Part shown: positions 35,975 to 46,758 of the stretch, piece by piece
How positions within the stretch are numbered: position 1 is the stretch's first letter
How the letters are laid out: the number at the start of each line of letters is the position of its first letter
DNA from: Solemya velesiana gill symbiont
GTDB lineage: Bacteria; Pseudomonadota; Gammaproteobacteria; Chromatiales; Chromatiaceae
DNA length: 64,000 bases
Assembly: GCF_002020805.1 (NCBI RefSeq)
Contig: NZ_MPRJ01000001.1
Coordinates: 22,364-86,363 of the forward strand
Reading direction: 5' to 3'
The notes under the pieces: generated by a model
Told to the model about the DNA's origin: nothing
The model's input: the letters and a program-made list of their open reading frames with translations, nothing else
The model's database searches: none
Made by a program: the position numbers and the translations under genes

Positions 35975-36016
35975 TTTACGTAAACGTGACAATGGAGTAA
36001 AAAAGTAAACTACTTT
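35975..36016 (+). promoter_or_regulatory. Palindromic operator-like block upstream of prpE
   Basis: It begins with the perfect palindrome TTTACGTAAA (35975-35984), extended to TTTACGTAAACGT, and ends with AAAGTA-AAC-TACTTT (36002-36016). The start codon is 67 bases further on. TTTACGTAAACG resembles operators reported for MerR-type LiuR regulators of branched-chain and acyl-CoA catabolism, which fits a propionyl-CoA operon. The regulator is not encoded in the window. Confidence 0.42.
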
Positions 36017-36082
36017 GCAGCTTGGTGTGAAGGTGTCATGTGTCATGCCCTGTATCCAACCACCAGCGTGGAAGATAAAACA

Positions 36083-37978
36083 ATGAGCTACGAAGAGATC
36101 TATGCGCGTTCAATGGGGGATCCCGAAGGCTTCTGGGGAGAGGCTGCAGCGGATATCGACTGGGTCAAGCCCTGGGACAAGGTTCTGGATGATTCCAACA
36201 AGCCCTTTTACCGATGGTTTTCAGGTGGTGAGCTCAACACCTGTTACAACGCGCTGGATCGACACGCCGATGGTGGCCGGGGTGATCAGCCCGCACTGAT
36301 CCATGACAGCCCGGTAACTGATTCCAAGACTACGTATACATACAGCGAACTGCGCGATGCGGTTGCAAAGTTCGCCGGCGTGCTAAAGGCCCAGGGCGTG
36401 GATAAAGGCGATCGGGTCATCGTCTATATGCCCATGATTCCCGAAGCGGCCATTGCCATGTTGGCCTGCGCCCGAATCGGGGCTGTCTACTCGGTGGTCT
36501 TCGGCGGCTTTGCTGCCAAGGAGTTGGCGACCCGTATCGACGATGCCAAGCCCAAGGTGATCGTCTCCGCTTCGTGCGGCATCGAAGGTGCAAGGGTCAT
36601 CGGGTACAAGCCACTGTTGGACCAGGCCATCGAGCTTTCTGCCCATAAGCCGGATCATACGGTTATCTTCCAGCGCCCCCAGGCGGTTGCCGCCATGCAG
36701 GAGGGGCGTGACGTGGACTGGGTGGAAGCTGCAGCAGCGGCTGAGCCCGCAGATTGCGTGCCCGTGGCCGCCACCGATCCGCTCTATATTCTCTACACCT
36801 CCGGCACTACCGGCATCCCGAAGGGAGTGGTACGCGACAACGGCGGCCACGCGGTGGCGATGAAGTGGAGTATGAGGAACATCTATAACGTCGATCCGGG
36901 GGATGTCTACTGGGCGGCATCGGATGTGGGCTGGGTCGTTGGTCACTCCTATATCGTCTATGCGCCGCTGCTCCATGGCTGCACCACCATCATGTTCGAA
37001 GGCAAGCCGGTGGGTACCCCCGACCCGGGTGCCTTCTGGCGCGTCATATCCGAGAACAATGTCCGGGTGATGTTCACTGCGCCTACTGCGTTCCGTGCCA
37101 TCAAGCGTGAAGATCCGGAAGCGGAATACCTGCAGAAGTACGGCATGTCGAAGTTCGAATCACTGTTCCTGGCAGGTGAGCGCTGTGACCCTGATACCCT
37201 CGAGTGGGCGCAGACCAAGCTACAGGTGCCTGTGATCGATCACTGGTGGCAGACCGAGACCGGCTGGGGCATCGCCGCCAACTGCCTGGGTATCGAGCAG
37301 TTGCCGGTGAAGGCGGGCTCTCCCACCTGTGCCGTACCCGGCTACGACGTACAGATCCTGGACGAAAACGGCAACCAGGAGCAGGCCGGGGAGATCGGCC
37401 GTATCATGATCAAGCTGCCCATGCCTCCCGGTTGTCTGCCTACCCTGTGGCAGAACGACGAGCGCTACGTCGAGTCCTACCTGAGCGCACAGGAGGGCTA
37501 CTACCTCACCGGTGATGCCGGCTACAAGGATGAGGACGGTTACCTGTGGATCATGAGTCGTATCGACGACATCATCAACGTGGCCGGACACCGCCTCTCT
37601 ACCGGCGGTATGGAGGAGGTGCTCTCCTCCCATCCAGACGTGGCCGAGTGTGCCGTTATCGGTGCTGCGGACCAGCTCAAGGGTGAACTGCCCGTTGGCC
37701 TGGTTGTGCTCAAGGCCGGTGTCGACCGGGATCACGAGGAGATTATCGCCGAACTGGTTGCCCTGGTGCGTCAGAAAATCGGTCCTGTGGCGGCGTTCAA
37801 GAAGGTGACCGTGGTGGACCGTTTGCCAAAGACCCGTTCCGGCAAGATCCTGCGCGGCACCATGAAGAAGATCGCCGACGGTCAGGAGTACAAGATGCCG
37901 GCAACCATCGATGATCCGGCCATCCTGGACGAGATCATCGAGGCGCTGATACGCATCGGTTACGCACAGAAATCCTGA
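36083..37978 (+). CDS. prpE: Propionyl-CoA synthetase
   Basis: It activates propionate (and probably acetate) to its CoA thioester via an acyl-AMP. The PrpE-type start YEEIYARSMGDPEGFW, the phosphate loop YTSGTTGIPKGVVRDNGG, and the core motif DHWWQTETGWGIAANCLG are present. The catalytic Lys is in KTRSGKILRG near the C-terminus. It is 631 residues from ATG 36083, which follows GGAAG. An in-frame ATG at 36038 would add an unusual leader. It opens the propionate-to-succinyl-CoA cluster. Confidence 0.95.
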   Translation: MSYEEIYARSMGDPEGFWGEAAADIDWVKPWDKVLDDSNKPFYRWFSGGELNTCYNALDRHADGGRGDQPALIHDSPVTDSKTTYTYSELRDAVAKFAGVLKAQGVDKGDRVIVYMPMIPEAAIAMLACARIGAVYSVVFGGFAAKELATRIDDAKPKVIVSASCGIEGARVIGYKPLLDQAIELSAHKPDHTVIFQRPQAVAAMQEGRDVDWVEAAAAAEPADCVPVAATDPLYILYTSGTTGIPKGVVRDNGGHAVAMKWSMRNIYNVDPGDVYWAASDVGWVVGHSYIVYAPLLHGCTTIMFEGKPVGTPDPGAFWRVISENNVRVMFTAPTAFRAIKREDPEAEYLQKYGMSKFESLFLAGERCDPDTLEWAQTKLQVPVIDHWWQTETGWGIAANCLGIEQLPVKAGSPTCAVPGYDVQILDENGNQEQAGEIGRIMIKLPMPPGCLPTLWQNDERYVESYLSAQEGYYLTGDAGYKDEDGYLWIMSRIDDIINVAGHRLSTGGMEEVLSSHPDVAECAVIGAADQLKGELPVGLVVLKAGVDRDHEEIIAELVALVRQKIGPVAAFKKVTVVDRLPKTRSGKILRGTMKKIADGQEYKMPATIDDPAILDEIIEALIRIGYAQKS

Positions 37979-38002
37979 GTCGATACCCCGGGGCGCAAAG
38001 AC

Positions 38003-38040
38003 GCGGAGCGGGCAGTGAACTGAATAGCTGCCCACTCCGC
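38003..38040. repeat. Hairpin between prpE and the mutase gene
   Basis: GCGGAGCGGGCAG and CTGCCCACTCCGC form a 13-bp stem with one mismatch and a 12-base loop. No U-tract follows. It may stabilise or process the polycistronic message, or be a REP-like element. Confidence 0.55.
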
Positions 38041-38107
38041 GGCACCCTCGCTCTCTCTTCGCCATGGAAATCGAGAGTAATCAAACCACCATCTACCTGG
38101 AAACACT

Positions 38108-40261
<2,154 letters not shown>

Positions 40262-40277
40262 TTATTAATGGGAAGCG

Positions 40278-40346
40278 GTAGGAGCGAACTTGTTCGCGAA
40301 ATGGCGCATTGTAGTCACTGCCGATCGCGAACAAGTTCGCTCCTAC
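40278..40346. repeat. REP-type palindromic element, copy 1
   Basis: Two perfectly complementary 22-base arms (starting GTAGGAGCGAACTTG) are separated by 25 bases. Each arm holds a smaller palindrome, GCGAACTTGTTCGC. It lies 16 bases after the mutase stop and ahead of pccB. A second copy is at 44903-44973. Confidence 0.92.
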
Positions 40347-40383
40347 TGAGACTGGACACAAAACCAATACTTGGTGAATAACT

Positions 40384-41916
40384 ATGCAAGAGATCATTCG
40401 CAAGCTTGAAGAGAAGCGCCAGGCGGCCCGCATCGGCAGTGGCCAGGGGCGTATCGACAAGCAGCATGCCAAGGGCAAGCTGACGGCCCGGGAGCGTATC
40501 GAACTGTTTCTGGATCCCGGAACCTTTGAAGAGTGGGACATGTTCGTGGAGCATCGCTGCACCGACTTCGGCATGCAGGACCACAAGGTGCCAAGCGACG
40601 GCGTTGTGACAGGCTACGGCACGGTCAGTGGCCGGTTGGTGTTCGTCTTCAGCCAGGATTTCACGGTGTTCGGCGGCTCTCTCTCCATGGCCCACGCCGA
40701 GAAGATCTGCAAGGTGATGGACCACGCCATGAAGGTGGGTGCGCCAGTGATCGGGCTGAACGATTCGGGTGGTGCGCGCATCCAGGAAGGTGTCGAGTCC
40801 CTGGCCGGCTATGCCGACGTTTTTCAGCGCAATGTACTCGCTTCCGGCGTGGTGCCACAGATCTCCATGATCATGGGGCCCTGTGCCGGTGGCGCGGTCT
40901 ACTCACCCTCCATGACCGACTTCATCTTCATGGTCAAGGATACCTCCTACATGTTCGTGACCGGTCCCGACGTGGTGAAGACGGTGATCCATGAAGAGGT
41001 GACCGCCGAGGAACTGGGTGGTGCCATGACCCACGCCAGCAAATCAGGTGTGGCGGATCTCGCCTTCGAGAACGACGTGGAGGTGCTGTTGATGCTTCGC
41101 CGCTTCGTCAATTTCCTGCCTGCAAGCAACAAGGACAAGCCCCCGGTCTGGCCGACGGACGATCCTGCGGACCGCAAGATCCCCTCGCTGGATACCCTGG
41201 TGCCCGCGGACCCCAACAAGCCCTATGACATGAAGGAACTGATCTACAAGATCGTAGACGACAACGACTTCTTTGAGCTCCAGGCCGACTATGCGGCAAA
41301 CATCATCACCGGTTTCGACCGAATGGAGGGCTCCACGGTGGGCATCGTTGCCAACCAGCCGATGGTGCTGGCGGGCTGTCTCGATATCGATTCCTCCAAG
41401 AAAGCGGCGCGTTTCGTGCGCTTCTGTGACGCTTTCAACATCCCGGCGGTGACCCTGGTGGACGTTCCCGGCTTCCTGCCCGGTACCTCCCAGGAGTATG
41501 GCGGCATCATCAAGCACGGTGCCAAGCTGCTCTACGCCTATGCCGAGGCGACGGTGCCCAAGGTGACGGTGATTACCCGCAAGGCCTACGGCGGTGCCTA
41601 TGACGTGATGTCATCCAAGCACCTGCGTGGCGACGTCAACCTGGCCTGGCCCACGGCCGAGATCGCCGTGATGGGACCGAAAGGGGCGGTGGAGATCATC
41701 TTCCGCCAGGACTTGGGCGACCAGGAAAAGATCGACCAGCGCACCGAGGAGTACCGCGAGAAATTCGCCAACCCCTTCGTGGCGGGTAGTCGTGGCTTCA
41801 TCGATGACGTGATCATGCCCCACAGCACACGCAAGCGGATCTGCCGCTCCCTGGCTATGCTGGCGGACAAGGATCTGGAGAACCCCTGGCGCAAACACGG
41901 CAACATTCCGCTGTAA
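40384..41916 (+). CDS. pccB: Propionyl-CoA carboxylase beta (carboxyltransferase) subunit
   Basis: It transfers the carboxyl group from biotin to propionyl-CoA. The oxyanion-hole glycines are in [13 protein letters not shown] and [11 protein letters not shown] (N-terminal domain), with [18 protein letters not shown] and [14 protein letters not shown] in the C-terminal domain. The residue governing acyl specificity lies in the [18 protein letters not shown] area, typical of propionyl/acetyl enzymes rather than AccD. The protein is 510 residues. Assignment to propionyl-CoA rests on operon context with prpE, the mutase and the epimerase. Confidence 0.94.
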   Translation: MQEIIRKLEEKRQAARIGSGQGRIDKQHAKGKLTARERIELFLDPGTFEEWDMFVEHRCTDFGMQDHKVPSDGVVTGYGTVSGRLVFVFSQDFTVFGGSLSMAHAEKICKVMDHAMKVGAPVIGLNDSGGARIQEGVESLAGYADVFQRNVLASGVVPQISMIMGPCAGGAVYSPSMTDFIFMVKDTSYMFVTGPDVVKTVIHEEVTAEELGGAMTHASKSGVADLAFENDVEVLLMLRRFVNFLPASNKDKPPVWPTDDPADRKIPSLDTLVPADPNKPYDMKELIYKIVDDNDFFELQADYAANIITGFDRMEGSTVGIVANQPMVLAGCLDIDSSKKAARFVRFCDAFNIPAVTLVDVPGFLPGTSQEYGGIIKHGAKLLYAYAEATVPKVTVITRKAYGGAYDVMSSKHLRGDVNLAWPTAEIAVMGPKGAVEIIFRQDLGDQEKIDQRTEEYREKFANPFVAGSRGFIDDVIMPHSTRKRICRSLAMLADKDLENPWRKHGNIPL

Positions 41917-41934
41917 AGAACACAAGGCTTGAAA

Positions 41935-43920
41935 ATGTTTGAAAAGATTCTGATAGCGAACCGCGGCGAGATTGCCTGCCGGGTTATGAAAAGCGCACGC
42001 AAGATGGGCATCAAGACCGTGGCGGTCTACTCCGATGCGGACAAGGATGCACTGCATGTGCACATGGCCGACGAGGCGGTTCATATCGGTGCGGCACCCT
42101 CTGCCGAGAGTTACCTGGTGATGGAGCGTATTATCCAGGCGTGCAAGGAGACCGGTGCGCAGGCGGTGCATCCCGGCTACGGCTTTCTCTCAGAGAACGC
42201 CGCCTTCTGCGAAGCCCTGGAGAAAGAGGGCATCGCCTTCATCGGTCCGGCACTCTACGCCATCACCAGCATGGGCGACAAGATCACCTCCAAGAAACTG
42301 GCGGGTGAGGCCGGGGTCAACATCATTCCCGGTTACACCGAGGTGATCAAGGATGCCGACGAGGCGGTCAAGATTTCCGACGAGATCGGCTACCCGGTGA
42401 TGCTGAAAGCATCCGCTGGGGGTGGCGGCAAGGGTATGCGCGTGGCCTGGAACGCCGAAGAGGCCCGTGACGGTTTCGAGCGTGCAACCAACGAGGCCCG
42501 GTCAAGCTTTGGCGATGACCGGATATTCATCGAGAAGTTCATCGAGGAGCCCCGTCACATCGAGATTCAGGTGATGGCCGATACCCACGGCAATGTCATC
42601 TACCTCAACGAGCGCGAGTGCTCCATTCAGCGCCGTCACCAGAAGGTGATCGAAGAGGCTCCTTCGCCCTTCCTGGACGAGGCGACCCGCAAGGCGATGG
42701 GCGAGCAGGCCGTGGCCCTGTCCAGGGCGGTTCAGTACCGCTCGGCTGGCACCGTTGAGTTCATCGTCGATGCCCATCGCAACTTCTACTTTCTGGAGAT
42801 GAACACACGCCTGCAGGTGGAGCACCCCATCACCGAGAAGATTACCGGCCAGGACCTGGTGGAACTGATGATCAAGGTGGCGGCGGGCGAGAAGCTCTCC
42901 CTGGGGCAGGACGATGTGCAGCTCAACGGCTGGGCCATCGAGTCCCGGGTCTATGCCGAGGATCCCTTTCGCAACTTTCTGCCTTCCATCGGCAGGCTGG
43001 TGCACTACCAGCCACCGGAGGAGATCGACAACGTGCGCGTGGATACCGGTGTCTATGAAGGTGGCGAGGTCTCCATGTACTACGATCCCATGATCGCCAA
43101 GCTGGTGACCTATGGTGCGGATCGTGACGAAGCGATTGCCCGCATGCAGGTAGCCCTGGACGAGTATTACATCCGCGGCGTGCAGCATAACATCAGCTTC
43201 CTCAATGCACTGATGGCACATCCCCGTTTCCAGGAGGGGAGACTCACCACCAACTTCATTGCAGAGGAGTATCCTGAAGGCTTCAACGCCGAGATGGTGC
43301 CCCAGGAGGATCCCGCCAAACCCATCGTGGTGGCGGCCATGATTCATCGCAACTACATGGACCGCGCTGCCTGCATGAGCGGGCAGATGCGTGGCCACGA
43401 ACGCAAGGTCAACGATGAGTGGGCAGTGATTATTGGCGGTAACGCACACCAGGTGGTGACCAAGCTGACCCAGAACGGCTACCACGTCGAGTACGACGGC
43501 AAGGCCTACTCGGTGATCACCGACTGGGCCCTGGGCCAGCCCTTGTTCGAGGGTACCATCAACGGAGAGCCCCTCTGTTTCCAGGTGGAGCGCAACGGCC
43601 TCTGGTACAGCCTGTTCCATCGCGGTGCCCGCACCGATGCCCAGGTGATGACCCCCCGTGCGGCCGAGCTGCATGCGTTGATGCCTGAAAAGGTGGCTCC
43701 CGATCTTTCCAAGTTCCTGCTCTCGCCCATGCCTGGGCTGCTGGTCAAGGTTTCGGTGGAAGCCGGCCAGGAGGTGAAGGCCGGAGAAGAGTTGGCGGTC
43801 ATCGAGGCGATGAAGATGGAGAACGTGCTGCGGGCCGAGCAGGATGCCGTGGTTGTAAAGATAGCGGCGGAGCCGGGCGACAGCCTGATGGTGGACCAGG
43901 CAATTATCGAGTTTGAATGA
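41935..43920 (+). CDS. pccA: Propionyl/acetyl-CoA carboxylase alpha subunit (biotin carboxylase plus biotin carrier)
   Basis: It carboxylates its own biotin with ATP and bicarbonate and hands the carboxyl to PccB. The biotin carboxylase domain starts [15 protein letters not shown], with ATP-grasp motif [12 protein letters not shown] and catalytic [14 protein letters not shown]-type linker region follows (about 460-580). The biotinyl domain ends the protein, with the modified Lys in EAMKMEN (about residue 627 of 661). ATG 41935 follows AAGG. A TTG two codons upstream is in frame but less likely. It overlaps meaB by four bases. Confidence 0.96.
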   Translation: MFEKILIANRGEIACRVMKSARKMGIKTVAVYSDADKDALHVHMADEAVHIGAAPSAESYLVMERIIQACKETGAQAVHPGYGFLSENAAFCEALEKEGIAFIGPALYAITSMGDKITSKKLAGEAGVNIIPGYTEVIKDADEAVKISDEIGYPVMLKASAGGGGKGMRVAWNAEEARDGFERATNEARSSFGDDRIFIEKFIEEPRHIEIQVMADTHGNVIYLNERECSIQRRHQKVIEEAPSPFLDEATRKAMGEQAVALSRAVQYRSAGTVEFIVDAHRNFYFLEMNTRLQVEHPITEKITGQDLVELMIKVAAGEKLSLGQDDVQLNGWAIESRVYAEDPFRNFLPSIGRLVHYQPPEEIDNVRVDTGVYEGGEVSMYYDPMIAKLVTYGADRDEAIARMQVALDEYYIRGVQHNISFLNALMAHPRFQEGRLTTNFIAEEYPEGFNAEMVPQEDPAKPIVVAAMIHRNYMDRAACMSGQMRGHERKVNDEWAVIIGGNAHQVVTKLTQNGYHVEYDGKAYSVITDWALGQPLFEGTINGEPLCFQVERNGLWYSLFHRGARTDAQVMTPRAAELHALMPEKVAPDLSKFLLSPMPGLLVKVSVEAGQEVKAGEELAVIEAMKMENVLRAEQDAVVVKIAAEPGDSLMVDQAIIEFE

Positions 43921-44906
43921 GCGGTCAAATCGAGGAGCTGGCTGAACAGGTACTGGCGGGCAACCGCCGGGTACTCTCCCGTGCCATTACCCTGGTGGAG
44001 TCGACCCGGGGGGATCACCGGGAGCAGGCGACAGCGCTGTTGCAGCGGCTTTCTCCCCATGCCGGCAACTCTGTCCGCATAGGCATCTCCGGGGTGCCGG
44101 GGGTGGGTAAGTCCACTTTCATCGAGGCCCTCGGCATGCATATCCTGGGTAAGGGGCGCCGACTCGCGGTACTGGCGGTAGATCCCACCTCCGCACTGAC
44201 CGGTGGCTCCATTCTCGGTGACAAGACGCGCATGGAGGAGCTGTCGCGGCAGCGCGGTGCCTTTATTCGCCCCTCCCCTGCGGGAAGCACCCTTGGTGGT
44301 GTGGCCCGCCGTACCCGGGAGACCATGCTGCTGTGCGAGGCGGCAGGGTTCGACGTGGTGATCGTGGAGACGGTTGGCGTGGGGCAGTCCAAGACCGCGG
44401 TGGCGGATATGACCGACATGTTCCTGCTACTGCTGCTGCCCGGGGGCGGCGATGACCTTCAGGGTATCAAGCGGGGCATCATGGAGCTGGCGGACCTGAT
44501 TCTGGTGAACAAGGCGGATGGCGACATGGCGTCTGCCGCCAATCTCAGTGCGTCGGATTACCTGCATGCTCTCAAGCTGCTCCATCCCCGTACCCGCAAC
44601 TGGAAGGTGCCGGTCAAGACCTGTTCGGCTTTGAAGGGACGGGGTATCCCGGAGGCCTGGGAACTCATCGGCGAGTATCGCAATACCCTGGGTGAGTCAG
44701 GTGAACTCGAAGAGCGCCGTGCAACCCAGGCCAAGGCCTGGATGTGGTCCGAGACGGCCGAGAACCTGGTTGCCGTTTTGCGTGACGATGACTGCCTGAA
44801 GCAGCGCATACCCAAACTGGAACGGGAGGTAATGGAGGGGCGCATCCCCGCTACCCTGGCCGCAGCAGAACTGCTTGAACTTTTTCTGAGTAAAAAATCT
44901 TCGTAG
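43917..44906 (+). CDS. meaB: Methylmalonyl-CoA mutase-associated GTPase MeaB
   Basis: This G3E-family P-loop GTPase loads and protects adenosylcobalamin on the mutase. Walker A is [10 protein letters not shown] (about residue 60), the metal/switch region is [18 protein letters not shown], and the family motif [15 protein letters not shown] follows. The base-specificity motif is NKAD. At 329 residues it matches MeaB/ArgK. Its ATG overlaps the pccA stop (ATGA), so translation is coupled, which supports assembly of the mutase as its job. Confidence 0.97.
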   Translation: MSGQIEELAEQVLAGNRRVLSRAITLVESTRGDHREQATALLQRLSPHAGNSVRIGISGVPGVGKSTFIEALGMHILGKGRRLAVLAVDPTSALTGGSILGDKTRMEELSRQRGAFIRPSPAGSTLGGVARRTRETMLLCEAAGFDVVIVETVGVGQSKTAVADMTDMFLLLLLPGGGDDLQGIKRGIMELADLILVNKADGDMASAANLSASDYLHALKLLHPRTRNWKVPVKTCSALKGRGIPEAWELIGEYRNTLGESGELEERRATQAKAWMWSETAENLVAVLRDDDCLKQRIPKLEREVMEGRIPATLAAAELLELFLSKKSS

Positions 44907-44973
44907 GAGCGAACTTGTTCGCGATCAGCAATGGATATGTTTGTAAGCCGTTCGCGAACAAGTCTGCTCCTAC
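44903..44973. repeat. REP-type palindromic element, copy 2
   Basis: The left arm is identical to copy 1 at 40278. The right arm differs by two bases (AAGTCTGCTCCTAC against AAGTTCGCTCCTAC). It starts in the last codons of meaB: its first bases lie before and across the TAG stop at 44904-44906. It lies ahead of the epimerase start. Confidence 0.9.
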
Positions 44974-44998
44974 AAGCCCCCTAATCTGGAGTTACGAA

Positions 44999-45397
44999 AT
45001 GATCGGAAAACTGAACCATGTTGCTATTGCGGTACCGGATCTCGAAGCGGGTACGGTCGTCTACCGGGATACCCTTGGTGCGAAAGTATCTGAGCCTCTC
45101 CCACTGCCTGAGCACGGGGTGACCACGGTTTTTGTGGCGTTGCCCAACACCAAGATCGAACTGCTGCATCCACTTGGCGAAGACTCTCCCATAGCGAAGT
45201 TTCTCGAGAAGAACCCCAGCGGCGGTATTCACCATGTCTGCTACGAGGTGGAGGATATCGAGGCGGCTGCAGCGAAGATGAAAGAGAGCGGTGCCCGTGC
45301 CCTGGGCGACATCAAGATCGGCGCTCACAACAAACCGGTGCTGTTTCTGCACCCCAAGGATTTCTGCGGCACCCTGGTAGAGCTAGAGCAGGCCTGA
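44999..45397 (+). CDS. mce: Methylmalonyl-CoA epimerase
   Basis: This glyoxalase-fold metalloenzyme converts (S)- to (R)-methylmalonyl-CoA, linking PccAB with the mutase. The first metal His is in LNHVAIAVPDLE (residue 7). The second is in GGIHHVCYEVEDI, and the Glu ligand is in the final GTLVELEQ. At 132 residues it is normal length. The frame is open to 44915, but that would start inside the REP element. ATG 44999 follows GGAG and gives the standard MIGKLNHVAIAV start. Confidence 0.95.
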   Translation: MIGKLNHVAIAVPDLEAGTVVYRDTLGAKVSEPLPLPEHGVTTVFVALPNTKIELLHPLGEDSPIAKFLEKNPSGGIHHVCYEVEDIEAAAAKMKESGARALGDIKIGAHNKPVLFLHPKDFCGTLVELEQA

Positions 45398-45439
45398 TCG
45401 CTATCCGTGTCGGTTTAACATCATTAAGGCCGTAGACTT

Positions 45440-45736
45440 ATGACAGCACTGGATAAACTGTTTGAAAACAATCTGCAGTGGGCAGGGCAAATCAAGCAGC
45501 GGGAGCCTCTGTTTTTTCAACGGCTCTCGGAACAGCAACGTCCCGAGTATCTCTGGATTGGCTGCTCTGACAGTCGTGTACCGGCCAACGAGATCGTGGG
45601 CCTGTTGCCCGGCGAGCTGTTTGTCCACCGCAACGTGGCCAACATGGTGGTGCGCACCGATCTCAATGTCAACTTCGACGCGCCTGATCAAGTGACCGAA
45701 CACTATCGGCAGGTTCCCACAAGCAGCGAAAAATGA
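45440..45736 (+). pseudogene. Truncated beta-carbonic anhydrase
   Basis: Residues 1-75 are the N-terminal half of a Can-type beta-carbonic anhydrase: [17 protein letters not shown], the zinc-ligand motif [12 protein letters not shown], and [13 protein letters not shown] followed by RTDLN. The second half, with the His-x-x-Cys zinc ligands, is missing. It is replaced by a 22-residue unrelated tail (from [12 protein letters not shown]) ending at TGA 45734-45736. The total is 98 residues against roughly 200-220 for the family. With two zinc ligands gone the product cannot be an active carbonic anhydrase. The deletion joins directly to the thioesterase gene (ATGA overlap). Confidence 0.88.
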
Positions 45737-46179
45737 ACCGGGGTACAGCTGAAAAGCTGGAAGAGATACTTCACCAGGAGGTGCCGCTGACCGCCCACAT
45801 GGGGGTCAGGGTAGCCGGCTGTGACGGGACGGAACTGGTGGTTCAGGCCGACCTGGAGCCGAATATCAATATTCACGGCACGGCTTTCGGTGGCAGTCTC
45901 TATGCCATATGCGCCATCACTTGCTGGGGATTCCTGCATCTGAAGTTTCAGGAGGCGGGGGTTGTTGCCCAGAGTGTTTTGGCCGATGGGGGCATCAGCT
46001 ATCGCCTGCCGGTAAGGGGGATCATTGAAGCGCGTTGTCGTGAGCCCGGGGATGGCCAGTTCGCCGCTTTTCTGGATGATGTAAAAGGTGGGCGACGTTC
46101 AAGTGTTGAGCTGCAGGCGGATGTCATGACTGATCGCGGACGTGCAGTGATTTTCAAAGGGCGATATTCAGCATGCTAG
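45733..46179 (+). CDS. Hotdog-fold thioesterase (YiiD C-terminal-domain type)
   Basis: This 148-residue hotdog-fold protein is related to the C-terminal domain of YiiD. The helix-containing segment [23 protein letters not shown] matches the family pattern (Asn-x-x-Gly-Thr-x-Phe-Gly-Gly-Ser). Strands [15 protein letters not shown] and [11 protein letters not shown] follow. It is probably an acyl-CoA or acyl-ACP thioesterase of unknown substrate. ATG 45733 overlaps the truncated carbonic anhydrase stop. It converges with the PilZ gene, overlapping by four bases. Confidence 0.82.
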   Translation: MNRGTAEKLEEILHQEVPLTAHMGVRVAGCDGTELVVQADLEPNINIHGTAFGGSLYAICAITCWGFLHLKFQEAGVVAQSVLADGGISYRLPVRGIIEARCREPGDGQFAAFLDDVKGGRRSSVELQADVMTDRGRAVIFKGRYSAC

Positions 46180-46538
46180 TCCAGTCGATCGGATTCCCTC
46201 CGTAAAATATCCATTAGCAACTCATGGTCCTGGCGTGTCAGGCCAGAGTAGTTGATGCTCAATCCAAGGCCGTTTGAGACGACATTGGTCAACGTGCAAT
46301 GCATCTTGATGTGGCAGAGCTGCCCCCGCTTTTTGAAGTAGAGGGTAAATGCGCCCGAATCGCCCTGCTGGGGCGGACGGCGACCCATCAACGAAAAACC
46401 CTGGCTCTCCATGAAAACGCCGTCAAGGGAGATCTCCTTGGTGTAACCCTGCAGAGAGAGGCCGGAAATCAGGTCTAGCGAGCAGGCCACCCGTATGCGT
46501 TTTCTTGTTCGAATGTTGATGTCAGATGGGATCGTCAT
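46176..46538 (-). CDS. PilZ-domain cyclic-di-GMP-binding protein
   Basis: This is a 120-residue single PilZ domain. The Arg-x-x-x-Arg motif is in RTRKRIRVAC, and the second motif is EISLDGVFME, where Glu replaces the usual Asp/Asn before x-Ser-x-x-Gly. Such proteins bind cyclic-di-GMP and control motility, pili or polysaccharide export. It faces the divergent GGDEF/EAL gene across a 220-bp AT-rich gap. Regulation by that enzyme is plausible but only inferred. Confidence 0.87.
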   Translation of the reverse strand: MTIPSDINIRTRKRIRVACSLDLISGLSLQGYTKEISLDGVFMESQGFSLMGRRPPQQGDSGAFTLYFKKRGQLCHIKMHCTLTNVVSNGLGLSINYSGLTRQDHELLMDILRRESDRLD

Positions 46539-46758
46539 AAGTGTTTAATTATCATTCGGCATCCTGACCCTCAAAGATGTGTCCGGTTGGGTTTTTTCAG
46601 CCGTTCTAACGCTTTGTTAATTAACTGGAAAAATAGTTTTTTTTCTTGTCGGCTCAATATTTGGTCCATACTTGAATTAAAGTAAGGTTCCTATGTGCCG
46701 AAGCAGTGCAGGGATATCCAATCGTTAATCTCGTATAGGGAATTATCGAGGAGAGGGA

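Noticed and set aside
42502..43674. 390-codon frame antisense to pccA
   Set aside because: The plus strand encodes an intact biotin carboxylase with all motifs. The antisense product resembles nothing.
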